A DNA stretch of 64,000 bases from Congeria kusceri (Eukaryota; Mollusca; Bivalvia; Myida; Dreissenidae): positions 76,471,974 to 76,535,973 of the forward strand of contig CM051025.1 of assembly GCA_027627225.1 (NCBI GenBank). The letters run 5' to 3'. A program made the translations under genes and the position numbers. The notes under the pieces are model-generated. The model made no database searches. It saw nothing but the letters and a program-made list of their open reading frames with translations, and had not been told where the DNA came from. Of the stretch, positions 39,601-49,188 are shown one piece after another; positions within the stretch are counted from its first letter, which is position 1; each line of letters opens with the position of its first letter.

Positions 39601-40031
39601 GTGTATTAAGCACACACGTCTAATTGTTTGTGAACAAATAACCTTGACTGTCAACATTTTCCATCAACAAAATTTTGGCAAGACTCCAAATTAAAACATA
39701 TATCATGCACTTGTTAGAGAACTTGTTTATGTTACTTAAATTAATTGCATTTGACTGCCAATGTGCATTTGAGAGCATAGTTGATAAAACTGAATACTCG
39801 GTATGTCGAAATAACAACAAAGATTGTTTAACAGGTTACACTGACCTCTCCGCTTCCAAACCATTCACCGCAATAAACACCTTTATTTGCAACATCCAGT
39901 CCTAGTTCTTTCAACCAGGAATACTTTGGGTCTTGAATTAAATAAGATGTCATTCTGACTGTCGATGCAAACACTTGTCTATTTGGTGCGAAATGTGCAG
40001 CTTGTGCAGCAATTTTTAGCAGAGTTGCCAT
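12691..40031 (-). CDS. ALDH7A1: ALDH7A1 / antiquitin, alpha-aminoadipic semialdehyde dehydrogenase, 18 exons
   Basis: Exons, 5' to 3' on the - strand: 40031-39846, 31628-31575, 31020-30955, 29337-29257, 28456-28333, 28182-28050, 27681-27637, 25379-25302, 23702-23645, 23126-23045, 22060-21966, 19061-18977, 18277-18171, 17710-17594, 17150-17053, 14982-14909, 13312-13237, 12745-12691. All junctions are GT-AG, phases agree, and 1614 nt give 537 aa (the human protein is about 539). It is an NAD-dependent enzyme of lysine breakdown and aldehyde detoxification. Visible motifs: [14 protein letters not shown] with Asn193, SFTGSTQ at 269-275, catalytic Glu294 in [11 protein letters not shown], catalytic Cys328 in GTAGQRCTT, substrate-site [16 protein letters not shown]-terminus PLAQGLKFE. 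Met1 heads a basic leader and Met27 a second possible start, fitting the dual mitochondrial/cytosolic targeting known in the family. The exon-14 donor (GTTTGA) and exon-15 acceptor (TTATAAG) are weak. No frame damage was seen. Confidence 0.95.
12760..13032. mobile_element. Palindromic MITE-like element, full form (ALDH7A1 intron 17)
   Basis: Starts TGTGGCGCGTCGTGATAAAA and ends CCCACGACGTGCCTCA. Each half contains its own hairpin centred on CCTGTGCAGTCCGCACAGG or its inverse. The spacer is GTGGATTTATGTTTAGAAG...ACTTCCTTGAAACAG. It lies 15 bp upstream, in transcript sense, of the final coding exon's acceptor base. Confidence 0.85.
13359..13574. mobile_element. Palindromic MITE-like element (ALDH7A1 intron 16)
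   Basis: Begins ATGAGGCATGTTGTGGGAAA, ends TTTTCCCACGACACACCTCA, with the family spacer GTGGATTTATGTTTAGAAG. It is more diverged than the copies at 12.8 and 28.6 kb, and is followed by an AT-dinucleotide run at about 13573-13601. Confidence 0.8.
13930..14853 (+). repeat. Interspersed repeat of the ctcaggtgagct type (ALDH7A1 intron 16)
   Basis: Tandem-like units of GGCAATAACTCTGGTGTTTC, ATGGTCATAGACAAACTG and GATGAAAATGAAGTCTCTAT, then GACGGCAAACAGACGATGAT and the terminal GTGCTCAGGTGAGCTAAAAA. Same family as 9190-10470. Its 5' end is indistinct and the boundary is approximate. Confidence 0.65.
15288..16252. mobile_element. Terminal-inverted-repeat element (ALDH7A1 intron 15)
   Basis: The left end GTAAAAGCTCTGTTTTTGAA...ACACT and the right end, reversed, TCTAAAAGCTCTATGTTTTC...GACACT are imperfect inverted repeats of about 24 bp. 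A second inner inverse pair uses TTTCGGACAC. No coding capacity is seen in the ~0.96 kb interior, so probably a non-autonomous DNA transposon. Confidence 0.55.
16438..16545 (-). mobile_element. 5'-truncated SINE copy (ALDH7A1 intron 15)
   Basis: On the - strand this reads CCAGGAAAAGTGTGAGTAGG...GACTGAAATACTGTT...CAAACAAACAAAC, matching the 3' half and tail of the full SINE at 26547-26830. The tRNA-like head is missing. Confidence 0.7.
17301..17364. repeat. Perfect 29-bp inverted repeat with 6-nt loop
   Basis: The arms 17301-17329 and 17336-17364 are exact reverse complements around loop AATCAA. The right arm's last 8 bases are the first 8 of the adjacent 44-bp minisatellite, so the hairpin abuts and overlaps that array. 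It lies in intron 14 of ALDH7A1. Confidence 0.9.
17357..17614. repeat. 44-bp minisatellite derived from the ALDH7A1 exon 14 donor junction
   Basis: Five full 44-bp units start at 17357, 17401, 17445, 17489 and 17533, plus a partial unit at 17577-17614. Unit landmarks on + are AGGAATATTCATCAAACCTG and GAATTTCAAGGTGTACACAG. On the - strand each unit contains GTGTACACCTTGAAATTCCAG followed by GTTTGATGA. That is the last seven codons of exon 14 plus its splice donor; the real exon end (17594) lies in the terminal partial unit. The 152-codon + strand ORF here is a by-product of the repeat. Confidence 0.9.
18321..18536. mobile_element. Palindromic MITE-like element (ALDH7A1 intron 12)
   Basis: Starts ATGTGGCGTGTTGTGAGAAA, ends TTTTCCCACGATGCGCCTCT, with spacer TACAGTGGATTTATGTTTAG. 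The left hairpin is partly deleted (GTCCCGGACAGGCTAATCCG). Confidence 0.8.
19709..21775 (+). repeat. Large interspersed repeat with ~166-bp internal tandem units (ALDH7A1 intron 11)
   Basis: Begins AACAAGAGGGCCACGATGGC...CGCTCACCTG, ends GTGCTCAGGTCGG. Between about 20.2 and 21.5 kb, eight units repeat every 152-167 bp; CTTTGTAGAGGACCACT recurs near 20314, 20481, 20646, 20813, 20980, 21144, 21311 and 21463. No coding signal is apparent. A second copy of this architecture is at 33.17-35.06 kb. Confidence 0.8.
23920..24077. mobile_element. Palindromic MITE-like element, 3'-truncated (ALDH7A1 intron 8)
   Basis: Begins ATGAGGCATGTCGTGGGAAA and has TGGATTTATGCTTAGAAGAG and ACAATAAAAGCATA, but stops before the right arm. 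The 28-bp minisatellite starts about 30 bp later. Confidence 0.75.
24110..24853. repeat. 28-bp minisatellite, about 26 units (ALDH7A1 intron 8)
   Basis: The unit is CATACCTCGGCTACCCATAC followed by CACATATG. Some units are replaced by a longer variant containing ACCATATCTGGGCCTCGGC. Because 28 is not a multiple of 3 and the unit has no stop in any + frame, all three + frames are open, producing nominal 250-306 codon ORFs of [20 protein letters not shown] type. These are not genes. Confidence 0.95.
25732..25870. mobile_element. Small hairpin MITE (ALDH7A1 intron 7)
   Basis: The arms TCATTGTTTATCGGCCAATA...GTTCTGATGC and GCATCAGAAC...TGGCTGATAAACAATGA are imperfect inverted repeats of about 45 bp around a ~45-bp centre. 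Partial relatives (CGACCAATAAACAACG, AGTTCTGATGC) occur at about 44025-44060. Confidence 0.65.
26547..26830 (+). mobile_element. tRNA-derived SINE with 12-bp target-site duplication (ALDH7A1 intron 7)
   Basis: The head (about 26548-26624) folds like a tRNA: acceptor GCCGGGC/GCCCGGC, A-box GGCAAGCTCAGTTGGTAGAG, B-box-like GGGTTTGATTCCC. The anticodon and T stems have mismatches. It is followed by a ~200-bp body ending in CCAAACAAAC. ACTATAGTAATT flanks it exactly at 26535-26546 and 26831-26842, marking retroposition. A SINE rather than a working tRNA gene. Confidence 0.9.
28619..28884. mobile_element. Palindromic MITE-like element, best-preserved full form (ALDH7A1 intron 4)
   Basis: Starts GTGGCGCGTCATGAGAAAAC, ends CCCACGACGCGCCTCA. 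It contains two perfect hairpins, GATTAGCCTGTGCAGTCCGC with its inverse and the mirrored right-hand one. The central spacer is in the opposite orientation to the copy at 12.8 kb (ATAAATCCACTGTAGGCGG), as expected for a whole-element palindrome. Confidence 0.9.
29370..30222. mobile_element. Tc1/mariner (pogo-like) non-autonomous element with TA target site (ALDH7A1 intron 3)
   Basis: Terminal inverted repeats of 28 bp with two mismatches: CACTGCAGATCCGTTATATC...GATTCG on the left, CACTGCAGATTCGTTATATT...GATTCG on the right (reversed). Each end is flanked by TA. At 853 bp with no transposase frame it is a deletion derivative. The CACTGCAGATTCGTTATA-type terminus resembles pogo/Tigger-group ends. 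Confidence 0.75.
30245..30602. mobile_element. Short TIR element with AAAGGGACAGT ends (ALDH7A1 intron 3)
   Basis: The left end AAAGGGACAGTGTTACAGTT and the right end, reversed, AAAGGGACAGTTTCACAGTT give inverted repeats of about 22 bp around 0.31 kb of AT-rich non-coding sequence. Confidence 0.65.
31715..32410. mobile_element. hAT-like non-autonomous element (ALDH7A1 intron 1)
   Basis: The terminal inverted repeat CAGGGTTTCCCGC occurs at 31715-31727 and inverted at 32398-32410. A subterminal motif GAAGGCATGTCGG appears near both ends. CAGGGTTTCCC is typical of hAT termini. An 8-bp target duplication is not evident, so the family call is tentative. Confidence 0.6.
33172..35057 (+). repeat. 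Large interspersed repeat with ~165-bp internal tandem units (ALDH7A1 intron 1)
   Basis: Begins AACAAGAGGGCCCTGAGGGC, ends GCACTTTGTGCTCAGGTGGG. The internal unit cycles through GACCCCAGGGGCATAATTTG, TAGAGGACCACTATA and CAAATATGAAACCTCTGGGC. Homologous to 19.7-21.8 kb. The numerous short - strand ORFs here come from the repeat. Confidence 0.8.
36580..37467. mobile_element. DNA transposon inserted into the LINE, 6-bp target-site duplication
   Basis: Perfect 16-bp terminal inverted repeats CAGTGTTCTGGCGAGG (36580-36595) and the inverse (37452-37467). The flanks TGGAAG at 36574-36579 and 37468-37473 are a duplicated LINE target. Removing the 888 bp and one TGGAAG restores the LINE reading HIVSSSITKHL. 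On the - strand near 37161 a short frame [16 protein letters not shown] looks like a transposase N-terminus with a nuclear localisation signal, but it stops at once. Superfamily uncertain. Confidence 0.8.
37767..38882. mobile_element. Second DNA element inserted into the LINE, 7-bp target-site duplication
   Basis: The ends TAGCGTTTTATCCAGA (37767) and, reversed from 38882, TAGTGTTTAATCTAGA are imperfect inverted repeats. The flanking GTTATGG at 37760-37766 and 38883-38889 is a duplicated target. Removing 1116 bp plus one GTTATGG joins the LINE frame at [12 protein letters not shown]. The interior has a GC-rich left part (GCGCGGCGCCGC) and no recognisable transposase. Confidence 0.75.
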
Positions 40032-40145
40032 ATCGGTCTGCTTATTTTTAAAACTTCCTTAGTAAAAATCGCAAAAGGCTGCATAGCACTATATTCACGT
40101 TGTACATTTCCAATCGTTGTGTCTACATGTGACGCCATCTTATTC
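40016..40145 (-). promoter_or_regulatory. ALDH7A1 5' flank: YY1-like box and possible overlapping uORF
   Basis: On the - strand TAAGATGGCGTCAC (about 40142-40129) contains AAGATGGC, a YY1-type motif often near animal transcription starts, about 100 bp before the start codon. If transcription begins upstream, its ATG (40138) opens a 40-codon frame in a different phase that ends at 40016, overlapping the ALDH7A1 start. Position of the true transcription start is not visible. Confidence 0.35.
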
Positions 40146-40329
40146 GCAGAGTTGTTGTTCCTTCGCGTAAATGTACACATGTAGTAAACCACCGAATGGG
40201 TAAGAGAATGGTAATTAAAATTTCAACGTAGGTCTCACTAACAGCCTAACCATAGTTCACACGTTTGTACTATCAAATTTTATTTATTTGTTATCTGGCC
40301 TGGCTTTTTTGCTCCGAAAGAAATTCTAA

Positions 40330-42041
40330 AAAGATGGAAAAAAAATTCAAGAAAGAGCACTTAGGTTTGTTTACAATGACTTTAAATCGCAAATGCCATG
40401 CTTATTAGAAAAGGATGGATAAGCATCTCTTCATATACGCAGAATGGGAAACATGGCTATTGAAACTTTTAAAATCTTAAACAATCTATCTCCTGCTGTA
40501 TTGTCTGATCTCATTGTTGAGAGAGACAGTTCTATAAATTTCAAATATGGAAACATCTTGCAGATTCCACGTGTCAAGTCTTCACCATTTGGTAAAAACT
40601 CAATGTAATATGCAGCTCCTGTGTTATGGAACTCATTACCAGATAATTTTAGATCCTGCTACAACTTTGGACAATTTCGATCACTTATTTCAAATTGGAG
40701 TGGCTGAGACTGTGTGTGTTTAGCCTGTCAACATTAACTGTAAAAAACCTGGACTTGTTTAGCCTGTCAACATTTACTATAAAAAACCTGGACTTGTTAA
40801 CTAAAAAGTTCTTTACCTTCTAAATGATAATAATAATGCTTTTAAAAATGGCTTATTTTTACCAAAAACATCCATTTTTTCTAGTCTCTTCTTTAAATTA
40901 CTAGAACTCCTACAAATTTTCGAACGAGTAGCTTTAATGTTATTTATGTGCTTCAAAATGTGTCATGTTAACAGATTTTGAATATTAGTAGATCACTATG
41001 TATTATTTGTTTAACATGTTTACATGTATCAAATACTACATGTATGTTGTGGTAGCTGATTATTAGTTTATTTTTATAGTCATGCCATTATTAATTGCCA
41101 TGCATATGTTATGCACTATGCAGTAGAAAATTATTCCTCATAGTAAATCAATGATTTTTCATTTAAATAGCTCCTTTAATTAAAAAAAACTGTCTTTAAA
41201 GCTTTTTTCACCCCATATAAATCTGTTAAGTATTTTATATAATTAAATCTCTATCTGAGCGTCTGTGTGTGTTTCTATTTAGTTTTAATTAATGTATATT
41301 TGAAATTAGTTGATGCCAAATTAGTATGCTCTTTTTTGAGCTTCATTTTATGTACTTGATTATGTGAATGGGTGATATTAGATTCAGTGTATTATAATGT
41401 TTTGTGTTTTTATGCACTGATATTATAATTTAGTTATTTCACCTACTTAACTACATACAGTGCTTAAACTTTGTAACTGTGTTTTATTTTGTATGCTCAA
41501 GATCTTCATTGTGTGACGTACACAAAACGGTGAAGTTAAGTACCTTTGTAGATTTGAGTATATTTTACATCGCTTGGGTCAACATACAAAATTGTTAAAT
41601 TTATTATATACATGTAAGCAGTGTTTTTTTGTAAGCTGCTGGTCTACTGTTTATTTAAGTCTGTATTATTATTTTGATAATCAGAAATACTACTTTTTCT
41701 TTTACTTTGACATACTAATGATAACTACTTAGTCTATTTGAAATTGGATTATTTTGAATAGCAAGTGTATTTAAATAAAAAAATGTTTATAAGTGGAAAC
41801 ATTAATCTTGAAAACGCATTTCAGTTCATTTACTAAGTAATTCTGCATAACTTAATATTTATATATGTTTCTAAAATTGTTTCTAAAATTGTATATATAT
41901 TACATATTTACAGTTATAATTATACACATGTTGATATTTATATTTTTGTTTTCAATTGTATTCGGTTTAAAAGCTCTTGTGAGCTTATGTTGTTTTGTTA
42001 TTTGTCTTGCCGACTGTAAATAAATCTGATCTTATCTTATC
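40330..42041 (+). mobile_element. 3' fragment of a LINE with long 3' UTR
   Basis: About 40333-40715 translates, with stops, as a LINE RT C-terminus (IQERALRFVYNDFKSQMP, IRRMGNMAIETFKILNNLSP, PVLWNSLPDNFRSC). A ~1.3 kb AT-rich tail then ends TGTAAATAAATCTGATCTTA with a short TCTTA repeat, like CR1/L2-group 3' ends. It is on the opposite strand to the 35.4-39.6 kb LINE and belongs to a different family. Confidence 0.75.
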
Positions 42042-45000
42042 GTTACATTTTTCAGTTAAGATTGACAGATACCTCAGAAAGCATATGCGGTAAACGAATT
42101 AGTAAAATACTTCAAGATAGAATTCAATATTATTTAATATATACTGTACCAAGAATATCTGTTACATTTTACAGTTATATTTTAACAAATAGATCTTTGC
42201 ATTTTATTACTTTTATTTTTGTCACTTGACATGGGTACTACTTTAATGGATATTATTAGAACTACACTCTCAGGTGCTGAGAAATTGCATAGATTTATGT
42301 TTCTTTTGACTTGTAATTAATATGCGGCTTATGTTTTACGTTTGCCAACTATTTTTAATAGTGAGAACCAGATATGTTAGTTTTTATGTTTCAGTGTCAC
42401 ACATTTTATAGAGATTATCCATTGTCAATAATGTCATTTGAAATACAAAAGCAATAACAATTAGGAATCCAGAATAACATGTTTCTGCAATAATAGAAAA
42501 GGCAAGTTTATAGACGCTTGCCATGGCAAAAGTCTTATATATATGCAACTGCAAAAACTAAACAAAATCAAAAACGTCTATAGAACAGCAAATAGTTGTG
42601 GATATGTTTATAGTTTAGTTTCATAAATGTCTGATCTTCACATGGCGCTTCTCTCAAACCTTTAACGACCGAAATGGAAACTTGTTAAACGGACAATATG
42701 CCAGAAACAATACCATTTGGCTCTATGCAATGCATTAAACGTTGAATTCCTTTCACAATTTTATCAACAATAATGTCGGATTGGTTTTTGACATAGCAAT
42801 AAAGGATGGTTATGTTTATATAGCTATAAATTTTTTAACATGCGTCCGCCGCTGGTTAATGTATTGACCGGAGCCGATATTGAAACTGCGTTATCATATT
42901 TATGATAGTTCGTTTTTATAGAAACTTGAATTTAAAAATGACAGAGACATTTACCATTTGCATTTGCTCAGCGATTTTACACTGTGCCGGTCATGGCGAC
43001 ACATAATTTAAGTGGGAATTATTTTCAATATAAACACGACAAATATGTACAGTCTCTTTAACAGACAACATAAACTTTACAGTAAACAATATTGTTTTCT
43101 GTATTTGAGAAAACAACTAGAATTGGCAGTTGATGAACAAGTTACAATTTCAAGAAATTTTAGAAGGGCTAGAAGAAGATATGATGGTGCCATTTGCTTA
43201 AAATGTGATGTTTACTTTTGCTGATATAAAGATAAACTGCTGCATGTATTACAAAGTCGCTATAATTTGGTGGAATTAAATGATGTAACAATTTCATTAT
43301 ATATGAAGATACATGTATAAACATTGTATAATATATTATAAATTGCCACCTGTCTTCAAATTAAATAAGACAATTAAACCTTATTATAACAAAGCAATGT
43401 TCATATGGGATGATAGTTTAACATTGGTTAAGTTGTTATTCCTTATATCGCAATATGTATTATTAACCATACGTATGTCGCTGATACGTATGCTTATGGG
43501 GACGAATATTGCGCAGTCAAAGTTATGTTAGTCTATTTAGTTCTGCTGTTACAGGTTTGGAACTCATCAATTTCAACTTGGCAAAGAAACAAACCCCTTT
43601 CAGTTTTAATTTGCTTTTGTAAATTATTAAAAACGCCATATCTCGCATGTGGATACTGAATTATCAAACTGGGTATTCTTGTCAAGTTAAATCGAATTAA
43701 AATATGTAAATTTGTGATTGAGCCGAAAACATAATAAGACAGCAAAACAGAAATTGAGAGTACAACACTATTTGGCAGTTGGCGAAATAACAAATTACAA
43801 TTCAAATAAAGTTCAAAACGTCTAGGAAAATAAATCTGAATTCCGTTTGCTTAAATTACTGACTATAGGGAATCGAATCATCTTACGAGACACTTGTACA
43901 TTTATTTTGATTGTGCCTTTGGGATGTAAAATAAGAAACGATTCATTGACTATTTTGCAGTACATTCTTAGTATACATGTATCATGATATGAATAAAAAA
44001 TAAATTTTGATTTATCGTTGTTAATCGACCAATAAACAACGATTTGGAGTTCTGATGCGTAGGATTTAAACCACGAGGGCGTTAGCAAGTATTGGCTTCA
44101 CGAGATCTTGTGGAAAAAAACACTCTTATGCGTCCTTACAGGTGGAATAGTACGTATTGCTGTATTTATTATTATTTGGAATGGTATTCTTAACGTAAAT
44201 ACATGTCTATAATTGAGTCTTTAATGCGTGGTGTTTATACAAACGAACAATAAAGCTCGCCAAAACTTCGTTGATATATCAATCAGTAAGATGGATTCAA
44301 ACTACTTGCATTTTACAACAACAAGATACACGTCATACTTAACCACTTGAAGGAAGAATAATACATGCCAGACTCGGTTGCTACGAAATGCTAGTTCTTC
44401 AATAGGCAATTTACAATTGGATCTCCATAATCTAAACACTGAAATTCTTGGAGAAGCCTTAAAGAGTTTGGCGACGCCGTTTGAACTACTATTACACGTA
44501 GACAAATACAACAGTTAGTTTGCTGCCAAATTCCATCCATCGTTGTCTGCAGACAATTAACATTTATATAACTCCAATAAAACCCAAAACAGAACACGAG
44601 GTAGTGAAAATAAACGTTTGTTTGTAAGCATTTTGTTTCGTAATCTTGAATGCGAATAATTATTCGTATATATAAAGTGTCTGGGGTAGACAGTCATAGA
44701 ATGTAAATAATAAGCAAATTGCTTCCCTTGCGTAAAATCGCCCAATCGTATGAAAACTACACAGCAATTTTACCGCTGTTTCTTAAGTTGTCATACTGAG
44801 AAACTTTCCAGTTAAGATTATTTTGTCACGTTTACAAAACAGCGGTATCATAGCAAGAACGATGTTTGAACAGAGGGATATTCGTACTGTGCGCTAAAAA
44901 TTACACACTTGTCTACTCTTTTCAGATATTCCATGAAAACTGTTATAGTTAATTGAATGTTCGAAGTATGTACACTTCGGAATCGCAGTATGTGAACTTT

Positions 45001-45419
45001 GGATTGTGCGCGCATCAATGTGTACCCTTGTATACGAAATAAAAGGATTATGTTATAAACTGTATAGCAAGTATGACCCTTAGTTGAATTACTTACACTA
45101 TTAACGGTACATACTACATTTTATGAACATGCCGATTCCATATTAGGGCAAAGAAACTGTCATTGTAGGTTCAAATCAAAACATTACCATTACAATATAT
45201 TTCAGCCGTTGTGTAACCTTTTGTTGGACTCTAAATGGGATTACAGAAATGCAAGTATGACTCTTTGTTGAATCAAAAGTCCTTGCACTCTTCCATACAA
45301 CAATACATTTTATGAATATACTGATTCCATTTGAGGTCCAATGTACTATTGTATTTCAGAGAGTGTGTAACTGTTTGTTGGACTCTAAATGGGATATCAG
45401 AAATAAATTATTGAACTGA

Positions 45420-45476
45420 TCCGGTACGACACTTTACGCACATGCACTTAGCCCGGTTTTCCCACAACACGCCACT
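45420..45476. mobile_element. Palindromic MITE-like element, terminal fragment
   Basis: Only the right arm survives: CGACACTTTACGCACATGCA...GCCCGGTTTTCCCACAACAC. Confidence 0.7.
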
Positions 45477-46039
45477 AATGTTTTTTTCTTATGATATGCT
45501 GATGCAACACTAAACCCACCTCCGATAATATATTCGATACAAAAAAACATCAAAATGTCCCCATAAATAGTATTACACACTTGATACAAGTTTTATTTCA
45601 AATATGGACATTCTAAGTTTTATTTCAGATTATGTTAGTTTCTGATTTGTTTTCAGCATTTGAAGGCTGAAATTCAAAACAAGCATGACATTGTAAGATT
45701 AAAAAAACACACGAGTGTGATAGATGAAAAAAAATATGAGTGAGCACACTTATAACACAAACTATGTGCATGTACAAATGTTCAGCAACGAATCTGTTTG
45801 TTTTGTTTCTTTGATCAGAAAAAAGAATTCATCAGAAGCAAACTGACACCAGCTATAACCATCGCAGCAATGGTACCGTCACGAGAAGTGTCCGTTTATA
45901 TCCCTTTCATTTATGCTTAAACAGTTGAGCTACAAACATGTAAATCAGCTAAATATATTATATTAATCTACTTAAATCATGGATGAATGTGTGTGTAGTA
46001 CATTTTTATCGAGTGCACCGGGATGCTCTCCCATATGGC

Positions 46040-46410
46040 CATCGCCCCAGAAGACTTGTTAGTTGAGTTAAGGGGGATAGTGCAAGATACAGAAGACGCC
46101 CCGTTCCAGAGGCGACCCTGGGTCTTTTAGTGCCCGATGTAAAGCTCCTAATACACTGCACCTCGGTTTAACGTCTCATGCGAAATAACCTGCGACCCCT
46201 GGGTTGTGAAGCCAGTGCGTTACCACTAGACCACGGATCTGCCACTGGATAAATGTGGTCGATTAATTGTAATGATTAGAGAAGCAAATGAAGGATGGTG
46301 GGAACCTGGTTCCTGACCAGGAATTGAACTCCGGACCTTCTGCTCTTAAGTCCAGTGCTTAAGCCACTAGACCACAGAGGCCCACCACTAGACCACAGGG
46401 TCCCCCAAAC
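46040..46410 (-). mobile_element. Two tRNA-like SINE modules
   Basis: On the - strand about 46245-46190 reads GATCCGTGGTCTAGTGGTAA...GCACTGGC. About 46408-46310 reads CTGTGGTCTAGTGG twice, then CTTAAGCACTGG and GGAGTTCAATTCCTGG (B-box-like). Both have tRNA A/B-box character without a complete cloverleaf, so they are read as SINE heads or tRNA pseudogenes. Confidence 0.55.
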
Positions 46411-47738
46411 TAATATACTTTGGTGTTTAGTTTTAACGCTATGTAAGTGATACACGTGTTTCAAAAATATCGACGAAAAGTGTTACAAATGCCTTGTACC
46501 TTTTGCCATTTCAATCGGGGTTTATTTATAAACGACACATTATTTCAAGTATATTTCTGTGTCAGACATGTTATTTCGCTCCATTATATATAGTGTAGTT
46601 TTCTGTGTGGAATCATTGATAAACATTTCAAATTTGCAAATCTGTGAATGGGTCCATTTAATATATTTTATTAAAAAGCAACCACATAACACGGATACAA
46701 CTTTTTTGGATCATACTACATTTTGTATAACTGTAATCTCAGGTGCTGAATAATTGCATAGGTTTCGTTTACTATGTCTTGTAATTGATATGCCGCAGCC
46801 GTATTATTTTTGTCTACTATTTTAATTAGTGTGAACCAGACCTTTTTGTATTTTTGTTTCAGTGTGGTACTTTTTAGGGATTAACTATTGAACATAATAC
46901 AACAGCAATGAGAGCTTAAGCAATCAGAATGGCAACAAGTTTATAGTCGGTTTCCATTGCGAATGTCCCTACCAAATGTAAAACTAAAATAGAAAAAATG
47001 AAACAATAAATATAATGTTCTATATTTAACATTTATTTGTATTAACATCTGATCTAAACATGATGATTCTTTCAGACCTTTCACGCGCAAAATAGAAACT
47101 AAATCCATATATGCATTCATTAACTATATTGTGTTGATGCAATGAATAATAAATTTATGACGTTAGACAATTTAATCAGCATTAGTATCTGATGGTTAAT
47201 ATCATATTTCATACGTCAATATAGTTGTGCAAAGATATAGTACTTTTGTTTGTTGCAAGTCATCGTCTATCAAATAACGCCAGGATTCAATACAATATTT
47301 GAAGCTATAAATGATTGCAAGTCACGCAGACATACAGGTGATATTTTCTATAGATTTGCTCTCATATGTATTATAATTAAATTATCCTTACATACGTTCA
47401 CAATCTTGTAATTGACAATGTGTTAACTGATAAACAACGATATGGACTACGAATTGAGGTGGGATTAATTAAGCCCCACGAAATTTTACCTTATGTATAT
47501 AATGAACAACATTTTATATCCCTTATATTAGAAACACTACGATTATTAGACAAAAATATATAGACACATAATTGTTATTCCCTTTTATTAATGCTGAGTA
47601 GTGAAATATATAAAAAATATCGAGGAGATATATCCGTATGTCACTCACAGTGGGGGACTACTTTTTGGGGTCCCGATTTAATACAGTAAATGAAACGGAC
47701 CGTCATCAAAGGTTAAGAAAGCATAAAATAAAAAGAAA

Positions 47739-47890
47739 ATGTGTTTGTTTTAGGGGTGATAACGCGTCAGATCATCACCTGAAAGGGAGACAATTTAAAT
47801 ATTTTCACTCGCGCAAGCGCTCGTGGAATTATTAATTGTCTCCCTTTCGGGTGATGATATCACGCGTTATCACACCGAAAACAAACACAT
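47739..47890. repeat. Long hairpin: ~58-bp inverted repeat arms
   Basis: The left arm runs from TGTGTTTGTTTTAGGGG through GTGATAACGCGT and CATCACCTGAAAGGGAGACA. The right arm is its inverse, TGTCTCCCTTTCGGGTGATG...ACGCGTTATCACACCGAAAA, with a few mismatches. The loop contains CTCGCGCAAGCGCTCG. Probably a hairpin MITE. Confidence 0.75.
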
Positions 47891-49171
47891 ATCCTCTATT
47901 TATTACAAGTGGAAATGAAGCAGTGCTGTTATTTCTTTGTTGTCATGTTTTCTTCAAAATTACATGCACATATTTTGGTAATACCCAATCATCATTCCCT
48001 TCAATAATGTTGTTTTCAATCGAAAAGAAACGTCATCTATGAATTCCATAACAGAACCTCGACAAATGTAGGTTTCTGCAACGAAGAGCCGTGTCACCAT
48101 ATAACCGACATAAGTTCCGTTTACAAACGGACATAATCAACGTGAATATTATTTGCGCAAACGTTATCTTTCATCAATGTTCGCCAATACAGCAATAGTA
48201 CAAGGGTTCATTATACTTTACATTGGAAGTCATACGACCACAAGTATAATTGAATTTTGCATACATGAAAAGTGAGTTTGTGTCGATTTCTGGTAGAAAA
48301 CATAGACTTTATTAATTTTACACGAAATCCCTTATGAATAAGAACACTCTTTGCAACGTGCCTAACAAATGGAAGCCCCCTGGGATTTTGCACTCGTCAA
48401 TTTGTCACAATCACAGCACATAATCCAAAGAGGAGATCTCCCACTGTGAATCGTTGGTCGCCAACACAAAATGACCTCCAAGAATAGAAATCCGACCTCC
48501 ACCTGAATAATAAAATAATTAAATCAAGCCATATTAGAACATTGTCCACCAGCACACCCACTAGATATATCATTGTTTAATCACATAATTATAGATACGC
48601 CAATCTTGAATTGCTTATAGTTTATATCCGTGTTTTCAGCAGCTATACTGAATTATTGTTGGAAAAGTGCATCAATGGACGTCGAATAGTGTTGCTAATG
48701 ATGGTAAAAATGTGAAATAACATGTATACAATAAAACGGTTCGCAAATTCGAATAGAAAAATAGATTCATTTGTGGATTGTGATTTTATTAGTCAATGAC
48801 TTAAGATTCTAGAAGAGAAAACATGTGCTCAATTAGTTCAAACATTCTTTGAAATTCATTTACTTTTTGCTAATTTATAAGCAATAAAATATCTAGTCCG
48901 AAGATAAAAGCTAGCGGAAAATATCATTTATATTTATTCTCGAATTACCTCCCTTTATAAAAAAAAAAGAAGCAACTGCCTTAGAAATAAGTTTTGCCAG
49001 TTTAACAACAATTTAAAAACATGTTAAACCATTGGTTTGACTTATTGACTTATGCTTACAAACTTGTTAGATATGAACTTTATATCTTTTGGTAACACTG
49101 TGATAACTGTAATACTGTGTCTATTGTTGAGATGTATGATTCGTTATTCCGAAAATTCATAATATATTCCA

Positions 49172-49188
49172 CCCCCCCCCCCCCCCCC
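49172..49188. repeat. 17-nt C homopolymer
   Basis: A run of 17 C in AT-rich surroundings. Length may be an assembly artefact. Confidence 0.9.

Noticed and set aside
43012..43224. 70-codon + strand ORF (KQYCFLYLRKQLELAVDEQ)
   Set aside because: The homologous block at about 57.05-57.2 kb has stops and frameshifts, so the frame is not conserved.
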